Assembly: GCA_023313575.1 (NCBI GenBank)
Contig: JAJTTP010000001.1
Coordinates: 3,286,001-3,350,000, forward strand
Direction of reading: 5' to 3'
Length of the DNA: 64,000 nucleotides
Source of the DNA: Eutypella sp. D-1
Taxonomy: Eukaryota; Ascomycota; Sordariomycetes; Xylariales; Diatrypaceae
The position numbers and the translations under genes were made by a program. Below, one piece after another: positions 1-11,517 of this stretch. The notes under the pieces were generated by a model, which saw nothing but the letters and a program-made list of their open reading frames with translations, was not told where the DNA came from and did no database searches. The stretch's first letter is position 1, and each line of letters begins with the position of its first letter.

Positions 1-3000
1 CTAATACTTGCGGCATATATTATCACATGGGTTGATAAAAACATTGAGATTGGAACGAATATAGCTTCTTGGTGAAGTAGGTTAGCAAACTGCATAAGCT
101 AGGAAGCGCAGCTGTCTGTGTAGAGTACCTGCCTATGTAGGAGTTTCTCCTACCCCACCATTCATTTTCTTGGCTACCCCAACTGGCCCAGATTTTCTTC
201 CCTATCCCTTACTCGCTGCACACGAAATTAAAAGGTAGACATTGTGTTACTGGTTATTGGATGCTTCGCTATGAGGCGATAGAGTACCAGACGGCAGGCC
301 AGCACAATGCTCAAGTTCAGTACCCAGTACTAGTACTTAGATATCTCATAACTTCTAATTTGTGTGTGCGCTCTAGGGCAGAAGTGGGGTATGCCAGCGG
401 AGTCGCTGAGTAGGGATCCGTCAATCCACAGGTTTCTCAAGCAACATTTTTTTGCAAGGAAGCAAAACCAATACTAACTGCTTACAGCACAGGAAAATTT
501 AACTTCATTGGCAAGAAAAATTGCGGTTCCTTCTTACTATGGGCTTCGGAGAAAGCCCTTGAATCAGGGCTGGGCTGAGTGGTCGGGCCTTATCTTCTCT
601 CTCTTGTGTTTGTGTTCCCCAATGTCTTCAAGCTCCCGAACCCCCCGACTAGGGTTGGACTTACGCCTGTGTGATGGTAGACGGCCAGGACCAGACCAGG
701 ATCCATGATCGCTATACGAGTTATGAAAGCTTATATTGCTATCCAGGATTTCGAAGATGAACACATAAATAGCAAAGTATACTCTCAAGATCGGTCGTCT
801 ACGCAAGTAAGGAGATGTCATAAATGATAACAACTGATCTAGGGTTGGTACGTGGGCTCTGCAATGACCCATGAGCTACCTATGTAGGGGCAGGGGAATT
901 TAGAGTGACCAGAATGAATTTATCCAATCAGAATTCTGGAAAGTGCGTCTTAAAGACCACAAACGGAAATATCTTTACTTTAGCGCCGAAATCACGACCG
1001 CTAACAGCGCACCTCTCCAGGATTCAGGTCTACCTTCCAAATCCACGAGATATCATAGGTATGTCTTTGATCTATCAAGCTGTCTCGGGAGTCTGGGGAA
1101 TGTGGAGTCGACGGTCTATATATCTGACGCAATTCATCTCACTCCCGAGGTCGTCGCGGAAACTCTTATGAGGTCTTAGAGGATCGGATGACGACCGTCG
1201 GAGGTGTTCGTGCACTTGGTTAAGTCCTTATTTTCTATCTTAACCAGGCACCTTGGTACGGAGGTTGCGGTCAAAAGTCGGTAGCCTCTTGGCTTTGAAG
1301 CCACAGTACGGACTGGCTTAAGCGTTTCACTGTATTTATTGGACCTTCTATACAGTAGCGATACTTTAGCGGCTTCCAGTGTTTGCTTTACTGGAGCGTG
1401 CGCTAAAAGTACCGCTAACGTAAATATTTTTTAAGGGATATTATCTAGATACTGTACGTTACTGTGGCTTTTAGTAGACTGTGGCTCGGATGCCAAGAGG
1501 CTACCGACTTTTGACCGCAACCTCCGTAGGTACCTATTAAGTAGAAGCTAGGCTACCAGGTAGGCGGGGTAAGTGCGTAAATGCGGTACTGTGCTCACCA
1601 TCGCCACCGCCACGCGACGCATGGGCTGCCTGTCGTTTAGCTGCGTTTCCGTCCACATTCGGCCCATAGATGCGTCTGCAGCGGCCCATACTACCTTATT
1701 TAACGGGAGGGTGTAACCAGCGACTTGAGCTAGGTATTGAGAAACCCAGCCTGATAATCTGGTTTACGCCCAGTTTAGCTGCTCGAGTGACTTGTCACAA
1801 TTGCCATTGGTTCAGAGACTCGAGTTAGCAGCATACAGCCTAAGTGCAGTCTATTGTTCACCGACTGGGACACCTTATTGGTGAGCCATTAGGTGGGCTG
1901 CAGAATTCGGGACATCAATAGCTAGAGGCCGTTGTGTAACGTACGACGAGCCTCGACTCCCCATCCTGTTTACGAAGACAGCCCATTGTATACAGTCTTG
2001 GGAAGTTGACTAGGGTGGTGAAAATGTCTGTATCCTTTTAGTAGGGTTGGTTGTTATGCACCAGTCTGGCCAATCACCAAGCGGCCAATATTCTCATCGC
2101 AAACGACGTTGGTGTCCCGACTCGGCCTGTTTGCGAGAAAAAAAAAGGAACCACGCCTCATCCAGAATTGCGAAATGTTTCTGAGAATCAGTGTTCTAGG
2201 ACATCAGACGAGTGCCAATAAGAGCCAAGTGGCGCAAAGCTCTGCAGGAACCTTCCGGAGCAAACAAACAAATATCACTAGATCAAGGATATCGTTATTC
2301 CGCGCAATTATCTAGAGTTGTCGATTGGAGCATCCCCTCCTACCCAATGGCCATGTTCGGTGAGTATGCAGGTCATTGCCTGATTCGTCTGTACAACATC
2401 GGGATTGCACGAGTACTGCAACGGTGACATACATTTCTACAGTTCAAAGCCAGAGCCGCACAATTACCTACGTGAGACATGTTCTAGTTAAACCAGGACC
2501 GCGATCAGGTGGGCTTGGTTTTCTAGTCTATCCGGCCTGCTGGTTATCGGCCTAATATAACATGTCAGCCATGTCTGAATCACCCCCGCAGTCGGCTGTC
2601 TTCAAAACCTAGATATGTCGTACAACATACCATGGCCTTACTCGGTAGCGACAGCGTCTAGCAAGTCACAGCGAGGTTTTAGGCCTCACGCCCCCTGATT
2701 GGCCATGTAGTTCCCGAGAAGTATGCCTAGGGTCGAGAGACCTGCTGCCCCTTACTGTCTCTCTGGTCCTAATATGCCCATCTCCAACATAGCCTGGGGC
2801 TCTCGCATCGCAAGAAGAGAGCTGGTTTACAAGCTACTTTGTTCTCTCATAAATAAGAATCGCGGCTACTTGCGTCCTAACCTTAATTGACTCTCCTGCG
2901 GCATGCCCATCATCACTTCCCTAAAGTCGGTCACGACTACCCGTCTCTTGATACAGCAAGATATTAGATGAAGTTTATTGCCATGTAGGCAGGTAACATC

Positions 3001-3416
3001 TACGTACTTTGCTACTTTCCGCGTCTATCCTCATGCTGGGGCAGTTCAACTGTCCATCCAAGCTGTCCTCTTGCGACTACTGCTAGTACATAAATGAAAC
3101 CTCGATATACTATACGTACGCCAGAAGCCTCGCCGTTGTTCTCGTCACACTCACTAGATATCATCGCTGGTCCTCACGTCCTTGAGCTTCTTCATCCTTA
3201 GTCTCTCCCTATCCGTTGAAACGAGATAGGGTGGCCGTTTTTTGTCCTACGGGAGTTCACGGCTCTTCTTGACACCACGGCCAGTAGATTTGTCTGCTGG
3301 TTATACGAAGGTCTTAAGTTTCGTCATCTGCTCATTATACACTCGTCATTCTATATAACCGCCTCGCTCAAAACACATTTAGTCTAGTAGCTGCGGCGCA
3401 CATTCCATACCTGCAT
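1..3416. other. Gene-free stretch with one MITE-like element
   Basis: No open frame here looks coding: all are below 105 codons and show no recognisable domain or splice-linked continuation. The only structure I see is the inverted-repeat element at 1257-1528, listed separately. The stretch ends at the upstream region of the GPCR gene. Confidence 0.6.
1257..1528. mobile_element. MITE-like element with 35-bp terminal inverted repeats and TA duplication
   Basis: Bases 1259-1293 (beginning CGGAGGTTGCGGTCAAAAG) are repeated as an exact reverse complement at 1492-1526. The two arms bracket a 198-bp centre, for a 268-bp element. Both arms are flanked on the outside by TA (1257-1258 and 1527-1528), the target duplication expected of Tc1/mariner or pogo/Fot1-type transposition. 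The centre has no coding capacity, so the element would be non-autonomous. The sequence shows the perfect arms and the TA flanks. The superfamily is inferred from the TA alone. No second copy was seen in this window. Confidence 0.75.
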
Positions 3417-5167
3417 ATGGCACAAAATCTATCAGTGCGATCGCAAAGTAAGCAAGAGCTTTACCAAGGACTCACGGCCTGTGGGATTATCAACATGGAT
3501 GATAGCATCAATGATAATATCATCACTTCTGATGAAGGGGCGTTCTCAGACGAGCAAATGCACATCATCTTCGCGTTCGAAAGAGTAGGCGCATCGCTGT
3601 CTGTCATAGGGGTAATATCAATTTTTATCGCATTTGCCTTATTCAAAAGACTCCGGACCGTCCCCAATACGTTCATCGTCTTCGCCTCGATTGCCAATCT
3701 CGGCGCTAGCATAGCCTGCCTTATGGGCAACCCCGGCATGACCGCTGAGGAGAGTCACCTCTGCCAGGCCCAAGCTTTTCTATTCGAACTGTACGTGACC
3801 CATATTCTCGATATCATCAATATCTTGCACCTTCGTTATGCATTCGCATACTAATATAGGAGAAGCTGCATGCAATCGGATCCTTGGTGGTCTTTCGCAA
3901 TGGCCATTAATGTATACATGGTGTTCTTCTTCGGGGCCAACCCTAAGCGTTTAAGCTACTGGTGGGCATATTGCTTAATTTGCTACGGGGTCCCTCTTAT
4001 ACCTGCTCTATGGCTATTACTTCTTCGCGCGGAAGATGGAGGAAGGGTCTATGGGAATGCAACTGTAGGTTATCGGACCTTCTTGCTTAGGCATCATGTA
4101 ATCCAAGCATATCTGACAACGGCGTCGCAGATCTGGTGCTGGATCGACAAGGACTGGAGAAATCTACGCATATACACCTATTACCTCCCAATATGGGTAT
4201 GCATTGCGTTATCTTTGTGCATCTATATCGCCGTCGGATACTACGTCTTCAGGCAGCGCAATCAGCTCCGAAACCTTTCTCTCAGTAACCCTTCACGAGA
4301 TACCGCCGCTGGGCCGCGTGACTCGGGGGAAAAGGTATGGCATCCACAGAGCTTCCCCGTTGTTCAATCTAACGCATCACTCTTCATATACAGGATCTTT
4401 TCTCGCATGCGGCTGTTATGGGCAGCATTAACACTGAGGTCGTGCAGGTCACGACAACCGCGAATACCTCCTTCCCGACTCCTGGAACTTCGTCAGGTTC
4501 CACCAGAATCGACTGGTTCGAGGGTCCTCCGGGGGATGCTGGGTATGAGGAAAATGGACGCGGCAGGGCCGATTCGGAAAACACATGGCACACAGTGACA
4601 CGGATCACGGCAGACCCGCCACCGCCTCCCCCATCGCCGCGACACCGCCTCGGTTCGTTCGCGGGGCGGGTACGGCGGGGACTATGTCCAGATCATTGGC
4701 GGGGACGGTTTAGTCGCATGGACCCCGTGAAGTTGAAGTACCTGCGTACGTCATTCGTATTCGCGGTCAGCGTGCTCGTGACATGGACGCCGAGCAGTAT
4801 CAATCGGGTGCACGACATTTTAAGAGCAGGTAATCCGCCGAGCTTTGGCCTCAACCTCGCCAGTGCCGTCGTCTTACCTCTCCAGGGAATTTGGAACGCC
4901 GTTATCTTCTTCTCTACCAGCGGTTCTGCTGTTCGTGAGGAGCTTCATGCAGTCGTGGACAGACTCCGTGGTCTTCCCCGCGGCCACCAAACAGCCCAGG
5001 CTGTCCGCTGCGAGCGCGAGAGAGCCGTTGAGCTGGAGAGGCGCATTACTAACACCGCCGACCAGGCGGACGATAGCGGTACTGACGGTGCTGATTCTAA
5101 GGAAATCAGTGCCCCCGGAACGGATACCGCACGCGAAGGAATCTATAAGCGACATCAGCGAGGCTGA
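3417..5167 (+). CDS. cAMP-receptor-like G-protein-coupled receptor
   Basis: Three exons (3417-3790, 3860-4334, 4394-5167) join in phase to 540 residues. Introns are 69 bp (branch TACTAAT just before the acceptor) and 59 bp. Seven hydrophobic helices are visible: TM1 about 56-76, TM2 84-104, TM3 from Cys116, TM4 in the segment beginning YWWAYCLICYG, TM5 in YYLPIWVCIALSL, TM6 about 402-420 and TM7 about 437-458. The order and motifs (an LFKRLR-type first cytoplasmic loop, a TWTPSSINR segment in TM6) fit the fungal relatives of Dictyostelium cAMP receptors, which act through heterotrimeric G proteins at the plasma membrane. The third cytoplasmic loop is long (about 140 residues), Ser/Pro-rich and crosses the second intron. 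The ligand cannot be told from sequence. The start at 3417 was chosen because the frame is open there; Met at 3495 is an alternative. Confidence 0.85.
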
Positions 5168-5808
5168 AGTCGGCGCCTCTAGGGGGGCTGGATTTGGACC
5201 CTCCGTACCCGATCGAGTCTTGACGGCTTCTAGCAGAACGATGCGGGTTATCAGGGGTGGTCATCTGTGACCTTTGCCTTTGTATTGATTATCGTAATGT
5301 GGGTTATCATCATAATTGGAAGCTGAAATTCTTAGTTCCTTGAACTAGCTAAGCTTTTGCCTAAAGAGGTGTGTATAAGGGGGACTGTGGGGGAGATGGT
5401 ATTGATATATGTCATGCAGTAGTCACTGCTTTTCCCTTTGTCGGGTATAGGTTTGTCCGTTGATAGCGATGATAGGGGCAGTACAATAAAGACTGTTTCC
5501 CAATATTCATATCGGCTCTCGGATATATGCAACGTTGTATGCTCTTCGTCATCCAATTATTGCATTGCACGACACTGAAACAGGATGATAAACCAGTTAT
5601 CATTATATCATCTTTCGGCACTGTAGTAGCCGTTGCAACGATACCTAGGCAATGCGGGGTTCTTATACCAATCTAGACATAGCTTCCTTTTAATACTGAA
5701 CTCCAACCCCGGACTCCGATTCCGGGGATTTTGACCTCTTTCACACTCTACTAACGTTAGCGATACACTATTGTCATATCAGAGAAGCACGTATACTTGA
5801 ACTGCACG
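5168..5808. other. Intergenic, GPCR to hydrolase
   Basis: This is the space between two genes in the same orientation. Short frames on both strands look like chance frames. No repeat or RNA gene was seen. Confidence 0.5.
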
Positions 5809-7044
5809 ATGCCAGAAGACAGCGAGCCACAGCATAGAGCCAAAACCATAACCGCAGAGGACATCTTCGAGCCCCAGCTGCTAGCGAAATATGACCCCAC
5901 GATCGTGGAGTACATCGTCAAGAGGGCCCAGGAGGGGGTCACGGAGCAGCATCAGATTCCAATCGCAGAGGTCCGCGCGAACCCGGAGAAGTTCAGACAA
6001 CCCTGGGCCCTAGACACCACTGGGTTGGAGCGCGTTGTCGACAGGGAACTGATCTCCGAAGACGGCGCTAAGATACCCGTCAAGGTCTATTACCCGGATC
6101 CTGCGGTTTGGGGCAACGGGCCGTATGGCGCGCATCTGAATTTCCATGGTGAGGGCTCAGAATCATGATAAGAGAGATGAGTCGGCTGACCTAGTTCGTG
6201 TTCCAAGGTGGTGGTTTCGTCTTTGGTGACCTGACGACAGAGTCGAGCCTTTGCTTGAGTATGCGCGATGGCGCAGGTGTTGTAGTTATTGACGTCAATT
6301 ATCGTCACTGTCCTGGTGAGAATTGAATGTCGCTGGCAGGGAAATGATACTAACATCGTGTGTTAGAGGCTATTTGGGGTAAATGCATAGAGGATGCCTG
6401 GGCGACTTTGTTATGGGTGAGACTCCCAGGCGTGTGAACGTTAGTTAACTATACCTAACAGGCCGCAGGTTAGAGATCCTGCCTCAAAGCTGAACGTGAA
6501 GCCCGAATCCATTTCCATCGGTGGTATTTCAGCCGGCGGGCAGATCGTCGCTGTCTTACAGCACAAGGCGCGTGACGGGGAAGTGCCCCTCGTCCTCTGC
6601 ATGCCGACGGTCCCAGTGACGGGGGAATGGCTGGACTATAAGCAATATACAGACTCGCCCCACAGGTCGTTCCACGAATTTCACGGGGGGCCCGTGCTTC
6701 CTTGGACGCGCATCGAGTATTTCATCAAGCACTGCGTGTCTAAGTGCGAGGCTGAAAAGCTCCGCGAGACTTGGCCCGATTGGTGGATCGCGCCCCTGAA
6801 AGCAAAGAACTGGAAAGGCCTATGTGACACATTCATCAGAACCGCTGAGGTTGACCCCCTACGGGATGAGGGTGAGGAATACGGAATGAAGCTCGTTGCT
6901 GGTGGCAACAAGGTCACGATGAAGCGGTACCCCGCGAGCCCACACCTTTTCGCCTTTTACGATTGGCTTGCGCAGAAGCGGGATTTCGACAGAGATTCAA
7001 TCAAGGCGCTAAGACATGCACACGGAACGCGCAGGGTGGTATGA
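5809..7044 (+). CDS. HSL-type alpha/beta hydrolase (esterase/lipase, fold-3)
   Basis: Four exons (5809-6148, 6208-6315, 6367-6416, 6469-7044) join to 357 residues. The first splice restores the oxyanion-hole motif HGGGFVFGD (His113 to about 121), the second restores RHCPEAIWGK, and the third joins to a VRDPASKLN segment. The nucleophile motif is GISAGG with Ser187. An Asp in the DPLRDEGEEY segment and the His in SPHLF near the C-terminus complete the triad of the hormone-sensitive-lipase family. No signal peptide is visible, so the enzyme is probably cytosolic; the substrate is unknown. The start is ATG at 5809, since the frame upstream of it offers only a TTG. The stop lies 47 bp from the stop of the convergent acyltransferase gene. 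The last acceptor was chosen at 6468 because the AG at 6461 is out of phase. Confidence 0.85.
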
Positions 7045-7091
7045 GATTGGCAGGAACCAAGACTGGGTGGGTATGATATTATAATTAGTGG

Positions 7092-8039
7092 TCAGAACAG
7101 TGAAAGTTGCCGTTTCAAAACGCGAAACCAATGTAGCAATCCATATCCGCTATCTGACACTGCCTCTGCCTCTGCTGGGTCCGAATTCGTTGAGGGCGCC
7201 GCCACCACTTTCGTCGTTACTGGTGGACTCCTCTGCGTAGTGCCCGGGCACTTGGTCACATCGAACAGCAAGTGATGGTCAATTTCCGGACCGAATACGC
7301 GATTCTTGAATGAGGCCACGAAAGGCTTCAGCTTGTCCTTCACGCGTGCCAGGCTCGCTTCGGCGCCGGCCGGGAACGCAGGAGGCGGTGCATACATGAA
7401 CATACTGTCGGTGGAGCCTTCGTGGGCAACTTCACCAGTTCCTGGGAAGGGCTCGAATGGGAGCCCGAGGAGTGCGAAAGTCCTGCGGATATCACCGTCC
7501 AAAATAGTCACATAGTGCTTGACCCCCTCGTGCATGGCCCGCGCCCAGAAGCAGCGGTAGCAAATCTGACTGACGATGTGGTTGCCAACAGCCCGGTACT
7601 CCTGTAACACCGCTGTAGTTCCAAGGTCCCATACCGCGTCCATGCTATCCACCTTGTAATGATTCCTGAACGTGTCTAGTGAGAACCCGACCATTGTAGC
7701 CGCGTCATTGAGAGTAAGGAGTCCGGCGGGTCCGTTGCGTCCAACCCTTGCCACTCCGGCGGGGCGCGACTCCTGCGTGTCCATCACAAGGAAGAAAGTG
7801 CTCGAGGCTTCGTATGGGCGGTAGAGTCTGGTCATCTTCGCATCGTCGAGCTCGAACCTTTCTTCAAACACCACCCGCTCGACATGACGCGCCAGATTGG
7901 ACGCTGCGTCGGTGCCCTCGATCATATAGCCGACAAATCGCTCATTGACGGATGGCGACTGTTCCGCAAGTAGCCGCTGCGAAAGGGAGACCAGCTCCTC
8001 TTCGCTAAGCGTGTACTTAACGTCAATATCACGCTCCAT
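7092..8039 (-). CDS. Acyltransferase-like protein of the GNAT / acyl-homoserine-lactone-synthase fold
   Basis: A single uninterrupted frame of 315 residues. The middle (about 70-215) alternates strands and helices in the manner of the GNAT/autoinducer-synthase superfamily: a TFFLVMD strand, a GVARVGR strand after a short loop, then VWDLGTTAVLQEYR, an Arg-containing helix start after it, and HYVTILDGDIRRTFALLGLPF near the domain end. From memory, this pattern (TxxLVxD, PxGxxRV, WDxxTxAVxxEYR) is also seen in actinobacterial proteins of unknown role. The C-terminal 90 residues are low in recognisable features and Pro/Ala/Ser-rich. No signal peptide or membrane helix is seen. Substrates are unknown; transfer of an acyl or acetyl group is inferred from the fold only. 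Lack of introns and the bacterial-looking pattern would fit an old horizontal acquisition, but intronless fungal genes are common. Confidence 0.6.
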   Translation of the reverse strand: MERDIDVKYTLSEEELVSLSQRLLAEQSPSVNERFVGYMIEGTDAASNLARHVERVVFEERFELDDAKMTRLYRPYEASSTFFLVMDTQESRPAGVARVGRNGPAGLLTLNDAATMVGFSLDTFRNHYKVDSMDAVWDLGTTAVLQEYRAVGNHIVSQICYRCFWARAMHEGVKHYVTILDGDIRRTFALLGLPFEPFPGTGEVAHEGSTDSMFMYAPPPAFPAGAEASLARVKDKLKPFVASFKNRVFGPEIDHHLLFDVTKCPGTTQRSPPVTTKVVAAPSTNSDPAEAEAVSDSGYGLLHWFRVLKRQLSLF

Positions 8040-10258
8040 TGCACCTTCAGACAGGCACAGCTAGGTTCGATATATAAGGGATGAATTTTCCAATATTCCG
8101 TCGTACTTTGACGCCCTCAAGTCTGATCGGTCTGATTATCGATACCGAAATCGCCGGGGTGTTGGTGGATGTTGGTCAGCAGCATCACTTGTAGCACGTG
8201 TGATTCGTAACGGTTGGCTTGCGGAGGGAACGGAAGTTGTTGACTAACTCGACTAACTTTTAGTCTAGACAAACCCTCCAGGACCGGGCGAACCCGTCAT
8301 CTTATATGTATTCAGCAAAAGGGTCCCTTCACTAGTTGGTCGGTTAGTCGGTAGTGAGATGGTCCGGCTAACGGTGATTGTGGTCGCACTAGTGTACTGC
8401 ACAATACCATCGATCCGTCGATAATCCAGGGACCGGGTCAACCAATAGAGGCGTGGGGGGTTGCTGATTTCAACGTGAATGGTTGCTTTCCCTGTATTCA
8501 GCTTTCCGCTAAGATGACACTAGGGCTCAGCTGGGCGATGCCTGCACCAACCCAATTATCTCCACCAACATTTTTGAAGGCTTGCTCAAAGTAAAGAAGA
8601 ATCAATGCCTCTATCCGTCAGCTAGCTTCCTCTACTTATCTTATTAGATTCCTACTTTCTCGTTCGACAAGAAGAACTTCTTTCTGGGCTCGCCATTCAT
8701 AAACATAATTGAGGCAGCCAACAGCCGACTTTGAGTCAACACGACCTATGTAACTAATCAAGGACAGTGCCACTAAATAAAGTCTTGACAGACCCTGCCC
8801 CGCGTATGGGAGATGCAGGGCTTCGCGTGCAGCCACTGGGATGGTGTAAGGGACACCCGGCTGTCTATTGGGTTGGCTAGATTAGTACTACTTAGGGGCC
8901 TACTACTTATACTTATGTATGCAACTCCTGGCGCAGGTCTTAAGGCGGACTGTAATCTTGTGGGCTTCAGCGTTTACTGATGTGACCGCCGCGTGTCGCG
9001 CGTACGGCGTACACGTAAAACACCGAAGCACAATGATCTTGAAATGAGTCCTAAGGGCCGAGTTTTGGGTCGCCCATATCCAGGTAGAGAAGATATTAGT
9101 CTAGAGATCAGTGAACGGAACCGGCAACCCCTAGCTATGCCGCGGCCAACGAGGTTGGTGGCGACGAGGACCAGGCACCTTGCAGATATTGCTCACGGGA
9201 CTTAGACCGCGAGGGAGGGGGGAGGGGGGTCTAGGATTTAGTTATCCGCCCAATCCGCCAGAGAAATCCTACGAGGTTCCACAACATGGGTGCAGGCCAG
9301 GTAGACCACAGCTGCGATCGTGTCTACCCTGCTTGATTGGAAATCTATTAGAGTACGAAGTGAAAGTTGAGGCAAGCCGAGATATACGTGGCGAAGACGC
9401 GACGGGATGCAGCGCACGGAGGAACGTAGATATTCACTTTGAAAAAATTCGGATACGAAAGCTGTATCCTACTATGGAAAAGAGATCGGACGCTGTACTG
9501 AGTAGGTGGACTAATGTATATACCTAGTAGGTAGCCACTTCGTACATGCCTGTAACAGTGCACAGGCCAGTGACATCTTAATGCCAATACCCATCTGAGC
9601 AAGCACTAAGTTGACTATATACTTAAGTACTTGGTAGGTATAGAGAACTGTAAAAAGTAATGGAGTCCCTGTGTACACCTATCGCGGCTCCATTATAACG
9701 CTCCAGCGTCACATTTCATAACCCCTTCAACTTCTCGGACCGATATGTACCAATCTGACAATGGTTGTGCCTCTCCGGCCATCGATGTATGTAGGTGTCA
9801 AGTCTATATTGGAGTTCCTCATTAATAGGTGGATAATCGGAGAGCTAAGCACCGATCTACGAGATCACGGAGCTCATCCCTCCGAACGATGATCCCTCGA
9901 TTAGCACCGGTAGCTCGGCCTTTGGTTCTTGACCATGCCATTCTCGGAGGCTCATAATTCACTCGTTACTTTGACCTCCATAAGCGTTCCCCCATTGATA
10001 CATATGATATGTTTTCAGTTCTTCAAGGAACTGGCCCGTACGGCCCGGAAAGCCTCTAGCCCTTGCACAATCCATCAATATGCCGATCCGGTCACGGCTA
10101 TTCATATTTGATGGCGCTTTTATCATATGGAGGTTACAAGGTGCACTAGTAAAGATGTCTACTCGTTGATTTATCTATAAAGAACGGTACAGAACGTCTA
10201 TCGACGGGGTAGTTCTCTCCATTTCCATCACAACCATTCAGTCACGAGGTCGCCCAAA
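8040..10258. other. Intergenic, no gene seen
   Basis: About 2.2 kb with only short frames (the longest about 115 codons, around 9180-9527, low in recognisable protein character). There is a G-rich run near 9212-9231. A likely TATA box for the cellulase gene lies at its right edge and is listed separately. Confidence 0.5.
10176..10182 (+). promoter_or_regulatory. Probable TATA box of the GH5 gene
   Basis: TATAAAG lies 77 bp before the cellulase ATG, a usual spacing for a fungal gene with a short leader. Confidence 0.5.
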
Positions 10259-11517
10259 ATGAAATCGCTACACCCAATTGTGCTTTTACTCGCATCAAGC
10301 GCTTCCGCGACGATCTTCTACGCGGGGGTCGCGGAATCCGGGGGGGAGTTCGGGGTCTGGAGCCCTGACGCAACACCGGGAACGGGATTGCCCGGCACTT
10401 TCGGTGTGGACTACGCTTTCATCTCAGAAAAGGCGGTCGATGTACACGTCGATGAGAACCACCTGAACCTCTTCCGGATCGCATTCCTGCTCGAGCGCAT
10501 GACACCGCTCGAGACGGGACTTGGCGCCACCTTCAATGAGACACACTTCGACTTCTTCAAGGAGGCCGTCGACTATGTGACAGTAACCAAAGGCGCGTAC
10601 GCCATCCTGGACCCACACAATTACATGCGATACAATGATCCATCATCGCAGCCGTACAGTGGGAGCGTTATCGGAAACACCAGCGACGAAACCGCCGCGA
10701 CAACTGAGCAATTTGCTGCTTTCTGGGGCGAGCTGGCTGCTCGCTTCGCTGACAACGAGAAGGTCATATTCAGCCTCATGAACGAGCCTCACGACATGGA
10801 GACGGAACTCGTACTTGTCAATAACCAGGCGGCCATTGACGCCATTCGCGACGCGGGAGCCAATAACCTCATTCTCATGCCCGGAAACTCCTGGTCCGGT
10901 GGCCACGCTTGGAATGAAGATTATGGTGCCCAACCCAACAGCGAGGTGATGCACAAGTTTGTCGACCCCCTGAACAACACCGCTATCGATGTCCATGAAT
11001 ACCTGGATGAGGACTACAGTGGATCGCACCAGGAATGCGTCAACGGTCCCGAAAAGCTAGCACCCGTCACCGCATGGCTGAAAGTAAGAGACTCTTGCCC
11101 CTCCCGTGGTGAAATATTGCTCACTGTGTCGTTACGTATGCTTATGTATGCTTACCATTGACACTGCGAAAATAGGAACACAATCTGAAAGCATTCATTA
11201 CGGAGTTTGGTGGTGCCAATAACACTGGTTGTGAGACGATGCTGACTGACTTCGTCAATTATATGAGCGACAACCCCGAGTACATCGGCTGGACTGGATG
11301 GGCCGCCGGTCCGCTGTGGGGACCAAACGCTCCCTGCTGCTCTGACTCGGCGCAGCTGGGCTCTTTCGAGCCTGGGAGCACTGCTGCTGGCGGCGGTCCC
11401 AGTCTGTACGAGACCATCTGGTTGAAGGTGCTTCAGCGGCTGGTTCCTGAAAAGTTGCAGTGGGAGGGCCCAGCCAGTGTTGATGGAGGCGAGACGACGG
11501 GGTTTCCCGAAAGGTAG
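10259..11517 (+). CDS. Secreted GH5 endo-beta-1,4-glucanase (cellulase)
   Basis: Two exons (10259-11083, 11176-11517) separated by a 92-bp intron give 388 residues. The first 18 residues (ending SASA) are a signal peptide, so the enzyme is secreted. The fold is a GH5 barrel: the acid/base Glu176 sits in FSLMNEPHDM, the nucleophile Glu285 in the AFITEFGG segment created just after the splice, and DPHNYMRYN is the conserved strand-end block. GH5 enzymes of this type cleave internal beta-1,4-glucan bonds in cellulose. There is no CBM1 cellulose-binding module or Ser/Thr linker, so it is a catalytic-domain-only form of normal length. A family-5 enzyme with another beta-glucan specificity is possible. 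A GH16 endoglucanase follows 2 kb downstream, and both would act on plant or fungal wall glucans. Confidence 0.9.

Noticed and set aside
9180..9527. Open frame of 115 codons upstream of the cellulase
   Set aside because: It runs through a G-rich tract, has mixed composition and no motif; no support for a gene.
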